Origin: Nocardioides plantarum
GTDB lineage: Bacteria; Actinomycetota; Actinomycetes; Propionibacteriales; Nocardioidaceae
DNA length: 64,000 nucleotides
Reading direction: 5' to 3'
Assembly: GCF_006346395.1 (NCBI RefSeq)
Contig: NZ_VDMS01000001.1
Span: 2,170,001 to 2,234,000 of the forward strand
Below the pieces are notes generated by a model. It ran no database searches, was not told the origin of the DNA, and saw nothing but the letters and a program-made list of their open reading frames with translations. Position numbers and translations under genes: made by a program. Below are positions 42,900-52,997 of this stretch, one piece after another (the first letter of the stretch is position 1; every line of letters starts with the position of its first letter).

Positions 42900-44396
42900 T
42901 CAGGGCGTCGAGCAGGTGGTGAACCGCGCGCTCTTGCTCATCGTCTGGTGGACCCCGTGCTTGAGGTAGGTCGCCTTCGCTGTCAGGAGGTAGCTGCGGC
43001 CGGGCTTCAACGCACGTGCCGGGATGGTGCGGTAGATCTTCTGGTTCCCCAGCGTCACCGAGGTGCTCTGCAGCCGCCACCCCTTGGCGGCCTTGGCCGT
43101 GACCTCGAGCGTGGTGTTGACCAGCGGCAGGCACGAGACCGGTGCGGTGAGCGTGAGACGCCCCGCCCTCGACGACGTGGTCACCGGGCTGGTCAGGGCG
43201 GGGAGCAGGATGGGCCGGGCCACCAGGGCGCTGTGGCCGGTGGCGATCCACACGACCCACCCTCGGCCGCTCGGGTTGGTCGCGATCTGCGCGTCGACGC
43301 CGGTGACGCTCAGCCCGGTGCGGAACTGCGTCAGGGCACCGGCGGCGCCGGTCTGGTGGTTGCCGATGGCGAGGGTGTCGCACCCGATGGCCACCGACGA
43401 CATGCGACCGCTGGCGTCGGTGGCCACGTCTCGACCACCGGTGGCGCACGACTGACCGACCAGTGCCGGGACGGGCTTGCTGAAGGCGTGGGCCGTCGAC
43501 CTCCAGCTCGCGACGACCGACTGCTCACCGCCCTTCTTGGTGTCGCGGGCCGTGGCGAGCAGTCGGATCCCCCGGGAGGTGGTCGTCATCCGGGCCGTGT
43601 TGTGGTCGGTCGTGGTGCCGGCGACGGAGGCGAAGCTGCTCCAGGCGCCCGAGCCGGAGGGCTTCCACGCGACGCGGACGGGCGCGGTGACCGCGGCGTA
43701 CTGGTCGATGAGCATCACGCTAGAGGTGCCGTCGTCGGCGAGCTGGACGTTGCCCACGGCGTACGGCGCGCGCAGCGTGGTCGGTGACGCCGGCGTCGAC
43801 GTGGACAGGGCGTCGTAGTAGTAGACCGTGCGGGCGTCGTCGTCGGGTCCGGACACGAGCGCGGCGCTGATCCCGCGCGGCCCGGCGTTGACCGCCATCA
43901 GGGTGCTCTCGCTCGGTGCCGAGGCGACGTCGGTGCCCGGCATCAGGTGGCCGTCGACGACCTGCGCGGCCGCGATCCGGTCCTGCATCGGGTCATCGGT
44001 GGACGCATCGCCACTGAGGTGGTGCCAGACCAACGTGGCCTGGTCGTCGGACGCCACGACGAAGAGCTGCTCGGCGGTGACCTTCTCGAGGGCGTCGATC
44101 GTCTGGATGCCCCCAGCGCACGCGGTCGCCCCCACCGGCAGCACGCACACGTGCACCTGGGAGAACAGGTCGTCTCCGGGGTGGGAGCTGATCCAGCCGA
44201 CGTACGACGTGCCGGCCCGGTCGGTGGCCACGTCGAACCGGGAGTAGTTGGCGTCACGGTCCAGGACGACCGAGGCACCCGCCGATCCCGGACTCCCGGC
44301 AGCGGCCCGAGGCTCCGAGGAGGACGCGGCGGGCCCGGAGACGGACCCGAGGGCGAGGGCAGCAACAACCGCGACGGCGGGTCGGGAGAATCTCAC
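42900..44396 (-). CDS. Large secreted hypothetical protein
   Basis: A 498-residue exported protein with an N-terminal signal (PAVAVVAALALGSVSGPAAS). The body is beta-rich with repeating SYVGWIS- and VWHHLSG-like strands, reminiscent of a beta-propeller, and the C-terminal 120 residues look like Ig/FN3-type sandwich repeats with Cys (VSCLPLVN, TTCSTP). Family not recognised. GTG at 44396; the frame is open upstream to 44495 but without a signal peptide. One of three adjacent secreted-protein genes on this strand. Confidence 0.8.
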   Translation of the reverse strand: MRFSRPAVAVVAALALGSVSGPAASSSEPRAAAGSPGSAGASVVLDRDANYSRFDVATDRAGTSYVGWISSHPGDDLFSQVHVCVLPVGATACAGGIQTIDALEKVTAEQLFVVASDDQATLVWHHLSGDASTDDPMQDRIAAAQVVDGHLMPGTDVASAPSESTLMAVNAGPRGISAALVSGPDDDARTVYYYDALSTSTPASPTTLRAPYAVGNVQLADDGTSSVMLIDQYAAVTAPVRVAWKPSGSGAWSSFASVAGTTTDHNTARMTTTSRGIRLLATARDTKKGGEQSVVASWRSTAHAFSKPVPALVGQSCATGGRDVATDASGRMSSVAIGCDTLAIGNHQTGAAGALTQFRTGLSVTGVDAQIATNPSGRGWVVWIATGHSALVARPILLPALTSPVTTSSRAGRLTLTAPVSCLPLVNTTLEVTAKAAKGWRLQSTSVTLGNQKIYRTIPARALKPGRSYLLTAKATYLKHGVHQTMSKSARFTTCSTP

Positions 44397-44520
44397 GCCA
44401 GCGTATTTAACACGAGGCAGCCGGTGCCGTGGCTCGACCTCCTCCGGATCCTTCCGCAAGGGCCCGCGGTGCCCCTGCGAGGTGGCGGGAGGCATCCAGC
44501 AGTCGGCCTCGACAAGGACG

Positions 44521-44553
44521 CGAGCCCCACTCCCGCCGGGGGAGTGGGGCTCG
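44521..44553 (-). terminator. Hairpin terminator after the 44618-45568 gene
   Basis: Fourteen-base perfect arms (CGAGCCCCACTCCC and GGGAGTGGGGCTCG) enclose a 5-base loop. It lies 65 bases beyond the minus-strand stop at 44618. Symmetric, so it could work in both directions. Confidence 0.75.
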
Positions 44554-44617
44554 GTCGTCGTCGTGCGTGGCGCGGTCGGGGGTCACCGACCCGTCGATGC
44601 GCGCGACGTGGCCCGGG

Positions 44618-45568
44618 TCAGGCGGCGTAGCCCGTGACGTAGTGGACGCCGTCGTTGTTGCCGGTCCGGTTGGTGCTGAAGTAGAGCTTGTTGCTCTCGG
44701 GGCTGATCCCGACGCCCTCGATCTCGAACTTGGCGTAGTTGGCGCTGGTGATGTCGATGTCGATGCCGCTGTTGGGCGACACCGGTTGGGTCTTGGGCAG
44801 GGAGATGGTCGGCGCGATGTTGTCGTACACCAGGACCCTGCTGCGGTTCGCGCGGGTGATGGGCCGGTAGAAGCGCTGCGTCGCGGCGTCGTAGTGGACG
44901 CCTTGAGACGCCCAGCCGTCCGGCTTGCCGTTCATCGTGAACGCCTTCGCGAGGTGGATGTCGTTGGCGCTGCCTCCCTCGGCGGTCACGTCGAGGCTCC
45001 CGTGGTAGACCTTGTCGTCGGTGCTGAAGAAGAAGTCCACGGTGTTGCCGTTCTGGGAGATCTTGCTCAGGCCGCTGACGCCCAGGGTGTCCGTGCCGTT
45101 CAGGATGTTGTAGGTGTGGTCCCACTCGTAGCTGGTGCCGTCGTACTTCAGCTTGACCAGCTGCTTGGCGCTGTTGGCGCCGTCGTCGCTGCCGAACATG
45201 GTGACCACGAACATGTAGGTCTGATCACCCACGGTGACGATCTGCATGTCGTTGGCGTGCCCGAGCCAGGTGTTGACGTTGGAGTCGCTCGTCGCGTTGT
45301 GCATCAGCTCCCGGTCGCCGGTCTCGCGGTTGAACCGGTAGATGACCGACTTCTTGTGGTCCGAGTCGGTCTTGATGGTGTAGAGGAAGTTTCTGGTCAC
45401 GGCGAAGCCCTGCGCCGCTGTGCAGGCATCCGAGCCGCAGTCGTAGTCGGGTATCTCGGCCTTGGTCGTGTAGCCCGTGTAGCTCGCGGCCTGGCTGGGC
45501 GTGGCCATCGTGACCGTGGCGGCCAGGACGGACGTCATCAGCATCGCCAGCTTGCGTGTTGTTCTCAC
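44618..45568 (-). CDS. Secreted protein, possible helveticin-like fold
   Basis: A 316-residue exported protein with a signal peptide ending near SQAAS. The body shows repeated aromatic strands and the motifs FLYTIKTDSDHKKSVIYR, WLGHANDMQIV, YMFVVTMFG and KQLVKLKYDG. These recall the beta-propeller-like helveticin J class of large bacteriocins, but I cannot confirm the match by eye. GTG at 45568 with GGGAGAA upstream. The codon pattern is slightly less GC-biased than the core genes. A strong hairpin terminator follows. Confidence 0.78.
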   Translation of the reverse strand: MRTTRKLAMLMTSVLAATVTMATPSQAASYTGYTTKAEIPDYDCGSDACTAAQGFAVTRNFLYTIKTDSDHKKSVIYRFNRETGDRELMHNATSDSNVNTWLGHANDMQIVTVGDQTYMFVVTMFGSDDGANSAKQLVKLKYDGTSYEWDHTYNILNGTDTLGVSGLSKISQNGNTVDFFFSTDDKVYHGSLDVTAEGGSANDIHLAKAFTMNGKPDGWASQGVHYDAATQRFYRPITRANRSRVLVYDNIAPTISLPKTQPVSPNSGIDIDITSANYAKFEIEGVGISPESNKLYFSTNRTGNNDGVHYVTGYAA

Positions 45569-45692
45569 GTGGTTCTCCCGAGAGTCGATGGATGGTGGTG
45601 ACGGGGCTAGACCCGTCGACACGAGGTCTGCCCCGACGTTGTCGATGTCAACCACCGTGCGTCCACCATGCGCCCCGCGACATCCACTCCGG

Positions 45693-46355
45693 TCACGGAC
45701 CCCCGCGCCAGTGCTCGATGCGTCGGTGGTCGGGCAGGAACCCGTTGCGCACTCCCCAGAGGACCGCCTGGGTCCGGCTCTCGACGTCGATCTTGCGGTA
45801 GAGACCGCGGATGTAGGACTTGACCGTGTTGGGGCTCAGGTAGGTCAGCGCGGCGACCTCGGCGTTGCTCTTGCCCTGGGTGATGAGGGCGAGGACCTCC
45901 GCCTCCCGGTCGGAGAGTCCTTCGCCGCGGCCGGGCCAGTCGCCGGCGGTGTTGCGGGCCTTGGGTGCCGAGGCACTGACCACGATCTCGCCGGCGTGGA
46001 CGGCCTCGAGCGCGGCCACCAGGTCGCGGGCGCTCAGGGCCTTGGACAGGTAGCCGTGCACACCGAGGTCGCGGGCCATCGCGACGAGCTCCGGGTGGAA
46101 GTTCCAGGTGTAGACCACGACCCGGCGGGCCAGGGGGTTGTCGATCAGCGTCTTGATCTCGTCGTGGTCGGACTCGGGCTGCGCGAACGAGTCGTAGAGC
46201 GCGATGTCGACGTCGTCGATCACGGCCTTGTTGGTGTCGAGCTCGGCCACCACGACCCGGTCGCGGTAGGGCTCCAACATGTTGGCGACCCCGACCACCA
46301 CCACGTCGTAGTCGTCGACGAGGGCGACCTGGATGGGGTCACGAGGGCTGCTCAT
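45693..46355 (-). CDS. NarL/LuxR-family response regulator
   Basis: A 220-residue response regulator. The receiver has VDD at residues 13-15, a candidate phospho-acceptor Asp in DVDIALYDSF, Thr in VVVYTWN and Lys in YLSKALSA. The C-terminal LuxR HTH is LSDREAEVLALITQGKSNAE with LSPNTVKSYIRGLYRKI. No cognate kinase is adjacent. ATG at 46355; divergent from the GlsB-like gene across a GGGGTG-rich region. It may control the secreted-protein genes beside it. Confidence 0.92.
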   Translation of the reverse strand: MSSPRDPIQVALVDDYDVVVVGVANMLEPYRDRVVVAELDTNKAVIDDVDIALYDSFAQPESDHDEIKTLIDNPLARRVVVYTWNFHPELVAMARDLGVHGYLSKALSARDLVAALEAVHAGEIVVSASAPKARNTAGDWPGRGEGLSDREAEVLALITQGKSNAEVAALTYLSPNTVKSYIRGLYRKIDVESRTQAVLWGVRNGFLPDHRRIEHWRGGP

Positions 46356-46375
46356 ACGGGCACCCTAACCGCCCT

Positions 46376-46418
46376 AGGGGTGTGTCGCACCCCTCAGGGG
46401 GGTGGTTGCGTACACCCC
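46376..46418. promoter_or_regulatory. GGGGTG inverted repeats between the response regulator and GlsB genes
   Basis: AGGGGTG (46376-46382) and CACCCCT (46388-46394) form perfect 7-base arms around 5 bases. GGGGTGT at 46377 pairs again with ACACCCC at 46412-46418. Nested inverted repeats in a divergent intergenic region are typical of regulator binding. The adjacent LuxR-type regulator is the first candidate. Confidence 0.5.
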
Positions 46419-46457
46419 AAGGGCCGCGACCGGCAGCCTCGAAGGAAAGGCACTCAC

Positions 46458-46736
46458 ATGCTCGGACTCATCCTGACCATCATCGTCGTCGGCGCCATCG
46501 CCGGCTTCGTGGCTCGTCTCCTCGTCCCCGGCCGGCAGGACCTCTCGATCGTGGCCACGATCGTGCTCGGCATCGTCGGTTCGTTCGTCGGCGGGTTCCT
46601 GGGCTACCTGCTGTTCGGCAAGGACGCCGGCGACGGGCTGCTCCAGCCCGCGGGCATCATCGGCTCGATCATCGGCGCGGTCATCGCGCTGCTGATCTGG
46701 ACGGCGTCGCAGCGCCGGACCGGCGCTCGGGTCTAG
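46458..46736 (+). CDS. GlsB/YeaQ/YmgE-family membrane protein
   Basis: A 92-residue stress-associated small membrane protein with three hydrophobic segments. The family pattern is GFVARLLVPGRQDLS, then ATIVLGIVGSFVGGFLGYLL and GSIIGAVIALLIW. Family members are linked to general stress responses; molecular function is unknown. AAGGAAAGG lies upstream of the ATG. The stop codon TAG is part of the CTAG that begins the 170-bp element copy B. Confidence 0.92.
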   Translation: MLGLILTIIVVGAIAGFVARLLVPGRQDLSIVATIVLGIVGSFVGGFLGYLLFGKDAGDGLLQPAGIIGSIIGAVIALLIWTASQRRTGARV

Positions 46737-46902
46737 TGGTGCGGGTCCGACGTTCTTGATGGCTTGGCGTGCTCAGGGTGCGTGCCTTCGCGGTGGCGGC
46801 GGTCCGACGGCATACCTGGTCGTCTTCCGAGGATCGTCGCTGCCGCGAGGTGCGTGCCCTCAGTGCGCGAAGCGGCCAAGAACGTCGGCCCCGTGCCACT
46901 AG
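46733..46902. mobile_element. 170-bp MITE-like element, copy B
   Basis: Inverted relative to copy A at about 95 percent identity, the same length and the same CTAG ends. The left end reads CTAGTGGTGCGGGTCCGACG and the right end reads inward as CTAGTGGCACGGGGCCGACG, with GTTCTTG following on both sides. GGTGCGTGCC occurs twice inside. A short frame can be read in both copies but looks non-coding. The CTAG at 46733-46736 contains the TAG stop of the GlsB gene. Confidence 0.85.
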
Positions 46903-46922
46903 GACACGCTCCAGGACCCACG

Positions 46923-46962
46923 CGCACGACAGCCGCCGGCTCGAGCCGGCGGCTGTCGTGCG
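46923..46962. terminator. 40-bp perfect palindrome, bidirectional terminator
   Basis: Arms of 20 bases beginning CGCACGACAGCCGCCGGCTC meet without a spacer at position 46942/46943. It lies between the converging GlsB-like and threonine-aldolase-like genes, where a two-way terminator is expected. Confidence 0.8.
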
Positions 46963-46982
46963 TCCGGGCGGCGCCGACTGGG

Positions 46983-48149
46983 TCAGGTGGGCCGTGGGGA
47001 AGCAGATGGCCCGAGCAGCTCACCGATCAGCCCGGCGATCTCGACCGCGTCCAGCTCCAGCGCACCCTCGCCGACCGCGATCTCGCAGTGCACCCGGCCC
47101 GGCTGGTCGGTGGGCGACCAGGGCGAGGTCAGTAGCAGCCGGTGCTCCTCGGCGTACGACGCCAGGCGGCGGTTGACGTCGTCGGGCTCACCGTCGGCGT
47201 AGAGGAGGAAGGTGCCCGTGTGGGGCACCGGAGGCACCACGGTCACCGACGCCGGCAGCGCGGCGGTCATCGCGCGGGCCCAGCGCACGCAGTCGCCCAT
47301 CAGGGGCAGCCGGTCGCGGAGCCCGACCAGGGCGGAGACGACCTCGGGGGTGGACCGGAAGAGGGTGCCGCCCATCCGCCGCCGCCAGCGCCGCGCCTCG
47401 TCGATGACGTCGGGCGCGCCGACCAGCGCGGCGCCGGCCAGACCGCCGAGACCCTTGTAGAACGAGACGTAGACGGTGTCGGCGAGAGCAGTGATCTCGG
47501 ACAACGGCCGGTCGAGGTGGGTCTGCGCCTCCCAGAGGCGGGCGCCGTCGACGTGCAGCCGCACCCCGCGCTCGCGGCAGGCGGCCGACAGCGCCGCGAG
47601 CTCGTCGTACGTCGGCACGAGGCAGCCGGCGTCGCGCAGCGGGATCTCGACGAGCACGGCGGCCAGCCGCCCGGGGATCGCGGCGAGGTGGTCGGCGGTG
47701 GCGACGACAGGGCCGGTCGTGAGGTGCTCGACCTCCAGCTGCTGCAGGATCCGCGGGCCGTCGAGCTCGTGCACGAGCAGGTGGCTGAGGTCGGGCATGG
47801 CCACCCGCCGACTGCCCGCGCGGTCGCACCAGATGCGCAGCGCGACCTGCTGGGCCATGACCCCGGAGGGGAAGTACGCCGCCGACTCGGCCCCGAGCAC
47901 CGAGGCGACCTCGGACTCCAGGCGGGCCACGGCTCCGCGCTCGCCGTAGCCGTCCCACTCGTCGATGTCGAGCTCATGGCAGGCGGTCGCGAGCTCGGCG
48001 AAGACCTCGGCCGGGGTCTGGAACGGCCGGCCCGGCACGGTGCGGGTGCAGGCACGCGCGGCGGCGCGCAGGCGGGGGCCGAGGTCGGCGTCGACCGTCG
48101 GATCAGGTGTCGGACCGGTCGGCGGACCGGTCGGCGAGCCGGGGATCAG
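46983..48149 (-). CDS. Threonine aldolase-like PLP enzyme
   Basis: Fold-type I PLP-dependent enzyme of the low-specificity L-threonine aldolase / beta-eliminating lyase group. Motifs are FPSGVMAQQVALR near the N-terminus, LHVDGARLWEA with the PLP-contacting Asp, and SFYKGLGGLAGA with the PLP Lys near residue 232. Similarity starts around the segment LRAAARACTRTV, so a start upstream of it is needed. No ATG, GTG or TTG lies in frame between that segment and the ABM stop. A CTG at 48149 just after the ABM gene is used provisionally; a GTG near 48040 would cut into conserved sequence. Confidence 0.8.
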   Translation of the reverse strand: MIPGSPTGPPTGPTPDPTVDADLGPRLRAAARACTRTVPGRPFQTPAEVFAELATACHELDIDEWDGYGERGAVARLESEVASVLGAESAAYFPSGVMAQQVALRIWCDRAGSRRVAMPDLSHLLVHELDGPRILQQLEVEHLTTGPVVATADHLAAIPGRLAAVLVEIPLRDAGCLVPTYDELAALSAACRERGVRLHVDGARLWEAQTHLDRPLSEITALADTVYVSFYKGLGGLAGAALVGAPDVIDEARRWRRRMGGTLFRSTPEVVSALVGLRDRLPLMGDCVRWARAMTAALPASVTVVPPVPHTGTFLLYADGEPDDVNRRLASYAEEHRLLLTSPWSPTDQPGRVHCEIAVGEGALELDAVEIAGLIGELLGPSASPRPT

Positions 48150-48433
48150 ACCTCTCCCAGCACGTGGATCGCGATCTCGCCGGCCAGCAGCGGCCCGGCG
48201 ACCTCGAACGCCTCGGCGACGTGGGGCTGGGACATGTGGGCGTCGAGGTCGGCCTGCGCGCGCCACTCCTCGATGGTGACGAACGTGCCCGGCACCGACG
48301 TCGAGGCGAAGACCTCGTAGCGCAGGCATCCCTCGTCGGAGCGCGAGGCGGCGGCCAGCCCGGCCAGGGCCGGTCCGGCCTCGTCGACGCGGGCGGGGTC
48401 GATCGGGATGGTGGCCACCACGTGAAGGGTCAT
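48146..48433 (-). CDS. Antibiotic biosynthesis monooxygenase (ABM) family protein
   Basis: A 95-residue dimeric alpha/beta-barrel protein with the ABM pattern CLRYEVFASTSVPGTFVTIE and W followed by a HMSQPHV segment. Members include quinol monooxygenases and heme-degrading enzymes, but most are uncharacterised. ATG at 48433. First gene of a pair with the threonine-aldolase-like gene, whose proposed start overlaps its stop. Confidence 0.9.
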   Translation of the reverse strand: MTLHVVATIPIDPARVDEAGPALAGLAAASRSDEGCLRYEVFASTSVPGTFVTIEEWRAQADLDAHMSQPHVAEAFEVAGPLLAGEIAIHVLGEV

Positions 48434-48481
48434 GCCAGGGACAGTACGGCGACAGCCGTCACCCGGATAGTGTCGATTCCC

Positions 48482-50500
48482 GTGAGCATTCTCGACGACG
48501 CCCGCGAGGGCATGGACCTCGACATCCGCCCCCAGGACGACCTGTTCGGCCACGTCAACGGACGCTGGCTCGAGACCGTCGAGATCCCGAGCGACCGCTC
48601 GAGCTGGGGTCCGTTCGTGCAGCTGGCCGACGCTGCCGAGGCGCAGGTCAGGATGATCATCGAGGAGCTCGCGGTCTCGACAAGCTCGACCACCGAGGGG
48701 GGCTCGACCACCGAGGGGGGCTCGACCACCGAGGGGGGCTCGACCACCGAGGGGGCCGTCGACGAGGACGCGCGCAAGATCGGCGACCTCTACGCCTCCT
48801 TCATGGACACCGATGCGATCGCGGCCCGCGGCACCGAGTCGCTGCGCCCGCTCATCGACGCGGTCGGCGCGCTGCGCGACACCCGCGACCTGGCGGCGTT
48901 CCTGGGTGAGTTCGAGCGGATCGGCGGACACGGCGTCTTCGGGTCCTACATCGACAACGACGACAAGAACTCCGACCGCTACCTCACCAACCTCTACCAG
49001 GGCGGGCTCGGGCTCCCCGACGAGTCCTACTACCGCGACGACAAGTTTGCCGACAAGCGCGCGGCGTACGTCGACTACCTGACCAGGCTGCTGACCCTCG
49101 GCCGTCACGAGAACGCGCCCGAGGCCGCCCAGACGATCCTCGGCATCGACACCCGGATCGCCGCCGGCCACTGGGAGCGGGCCGAGACCCGCGACGTGCA
49201 GAAGACCTACAACCTGATGACCTACGCCGAGCTGGTGGCGCTGTGCCCGAGCTTCGACTGGGACGCCTACGTCCGCAACCTCGGCGGCAGCCGCGAGACG
49301 ATCGCCGAGGTCTGCGTCCGGCAGCCGTCGTTCTTCGCGCACCTGTCGACCGTGCTCGACGAGGTGCCGATCGAGGACTGGAAGGCCTGGCTGCTCAGCC
49401 ACGTGCTGCGCTCGGCCGCGGCGTACCTCACCGACGACTTCGTCGAGACCAACTTCGACTTCTACGGCCGCACCCTCAACGGCACCCCCGAGCTGCGCGC
49501 CCGCTGGAAGCGCGGCGTCGCGATCGTCGAGGGCGCGCTCGGCGAGGCGGTCGGCAAGGTCTACGTCGAGCGGCACTTCCCGCCCGAGAGCAAGGCGCTG
49601 ATGGACGAGCTGGTGGGCGACCTGATGGAGGCCTACCGCCAGTCGATCGAGCAGCTCGACTGGATGACCGACGCCACGAAGCAGCGGGCCTACGAGAAGC
49701 TCGCGACCTTCCGGCCCAAGATCGGCTACCCCGACACGTTCCGCGACTACAGCGCGCTGAGCGTCGACCGCGGCGACCTGCTCGGCAACGTCTACTCCGC
49801 CGCGGCGTTCGAGACCGACCGCCAGCTGGCCAAGATCGGCTCGCCGGTCGACCGCGACGAGTGGTTCATGCTGCCGCAGACCGTCAACGCCTACTACAAC
49901 CCGGGCACCAACGAGATCTGCTTCCCCGCCGGCATCCTGCAGCGGCCGTTCTTCGCCCCCGACGCGCTGGCAGCCGAGAACTACGGCGGCATCGGCGCCG
50001 TCATCGGCCACGAGGTCGGCCACGGGTTCGACGACCAGGGCGCGCAGTACGACGGCCAGGGCAACCTCAACGACTGGTGGAGCCCTGACGACAAGGCGGC
50101 CTTCGAGGTGAAGTCGAAGGCCCTGATCGCGCAGTACGACGCCTTCTCGCCTCGCGCGCTGCCCGGTGAGACCGTCAACGGCGCGCTCACCGTCGGCGAG
50201 AACATCGGCGACCTGGGCGGCCTCACCATCGCCCTCAAGGCGTTCGCGATCAACCGCGCCCGCCACGGCGAGGAGGTCACGCAGGAGGGCCGCGAGACGC
50301 TCTTCCTCAACTGGGCCTACGTGTGGCGCACCAAGCGGCGTACGGAGCAGGAGCAGCAGTACCTCACGATCGACCCGCACAGCCCGCCGGAGTTCCGCGC
50401 CAACATCGTGCGCAACCTCGACGAGTTCCACGAGGTCTTCGGCACCGCCGAGGGCGACGGGCTGTGGCTCGACCCGGCCGAGCGCGTCCGCATCTGGTAG
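48482..50500 (+). CDS. M13-family zinc metalloendopeptidase (neprilysin-like)
   Basis: A 672-residue peptidase with the zinc motif GHEVGHGFDDQG (His510) and the third ligand region GENIGDLGGL. The N-terminal M13 domain begins DDLFGHVNGRWL. No signal peptide is visible, so it is probably cytosolic, as for many actinobacterial M13 enzymes. GTG at 48482 lies 8 bases after TAGTGT, so a leaderless start is likely. An in-frame array of STTEGG repeats interrupts the otherwise conserved stretch between EELA and DARKIGDLYASFMD (see the repeat entry). Confidence 0.94.
   Translation: MSILDDAREGMDLDIRPQDDLFGHVNGRWLETVEIPSDRSSWGPFVQLADAAEAQVRMIIEELAVSTSSTTEGGSTTEGGSTTEGGSTTEGAVDEDARKIGDLYASFMDTDAIAARGTESLRPLIDAVGALRDTRDLAAFLGEFERIGGHGVFGSYIDNDDKNSDRYLTNLYQGGLGLPDESYYRDDKFADKRAAYVDYLTRLLTLGRHENAPEAAQTILGIDTRIAAGHWERAETRDVQKTYNLMTYAELVALCPSFDWDAYVRNLGGSRETIAEVCVRQPSFFAHLSTVLDEVPIEDWKAWLLSHVLRSAAAYLTDDFVETNFDFYGRTLNGTPELRARWKRGVAIVEGALGEAVGKVYVERHFPPESKALMDELVGDLMEAYRQSIEQLDWMTDATKQRAYEKLATFRPKIGYPDTFRDYSALSVDRGDLLGNVYSAAAFETDRQLAKIGSPVDRDEWFMLPQTVNAYYNPGTNEICFPAGILQRPFFAPDALAAENYGGIGAVIGHEVGHGFDDQGAQYDGQGNLNDWWSPDDKAAFEVKSKALIAQYDAFSPRALPGETVNGALTVGENIGDLGGLTIALKAFAINRARHGEEVTQEGRETLFLNWAYVWRTKRRTEQEQQYLTIDPHSPPEFRANIVRNLDEFHEVFGTAEGDGLWLDPAERVRIW
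48673..48756 (+). repeat. In-frame 18-bp repeat array derived from a REP-like sequence
   Basis: GGTCTCGACAAGCTCGACCA at 48673 resembles a short dispersed repeat I recall from intergenic DNA of actinobacteria. Its 3' part, CTCGACCACCGAGGGGGG, is then repeated four times (48685, 48703, 48721, 48739). The period is 18, so it adds six residues (STTEGG) per unit to the M13 peptidase without breaking frame. Confidence 0.8.
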
Positions 50501-50513
50501 CCGCCGGTCGCCC

Positions 50514-50735
50514 TCAGCGCACGACCACCGCCAGCACCGGGCGGTGGTGCTGCTGCTCGGCGCGGCTGCGCAGGCCGCCGCGGCGGCGTACGGCGTTGGT
50601 CACGAAGACGACCTGCTCGCGCTCCGGGAGCGCACCGCTGGTGACGACGGGGACGACGGCGGGGGCGGGGGAAGGGGCGGGAGCAGGCAGCTCGTGCAGG
50701 GTCACGGTGGTGCGGGAGGGGGGCGTCTGGCGCAT
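50514..50735 (-). CDS. Small hypothetical protein, low confidence
   Basis: Frame of 73 residues from an ATG at 50735, with Pro/Ala-rich centre (PAPAPSPAPAVVPVV) and a basic C-terminus. Family not recognised and no ribosome site is seen. The main support is that it fills the otherwise empty gap between two plus-strand genes. Confidence 0.35.
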   Translation of the reverse strand: MRQTPPSRTTVTLHELPAPAPSPAPAVVPVVTSGALPEREQVVFVTNAVRRRGGLRSRAEQQHHRPVLAVVVR

Positions 50736-50860
50736 GGGGGGAACTGTCCTCACGGCCCTTCGGGAATCCTGGGTGAATCCTGTCCGGATCCTCACGACGC
50801 CGGAGCGACCCTGTGGAGGACGGCTCCGGGCTGTCGGGGGGCGCTGGTAGACAGGCGGGC

Positions 50861-52984
<2,124 letters not shown>

Positions 52985-52997
52985 TAGCGTCAGTGCT

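Noticed and set aside
43072-44617. Long plus-strand frames across the secreted-protein genes
   Set aside because: Shadows of the minus-strand genes, which have signal peptides, ribosome sites and terminators.
44618-45568. Firm assignment as a helveticin-type bacteriocin
   Set aside because: Resemblance is by strand pattern only. Without a profile search it stays a hypothesis.
46764-46900. Reading frame beginning MACSGCVPSRWRRSDG present in both element copies
   Set aside because: Short, Arg/Ala-rich, crosses the element and is explained by the repeat itself. No ribosome site or family resemblance.
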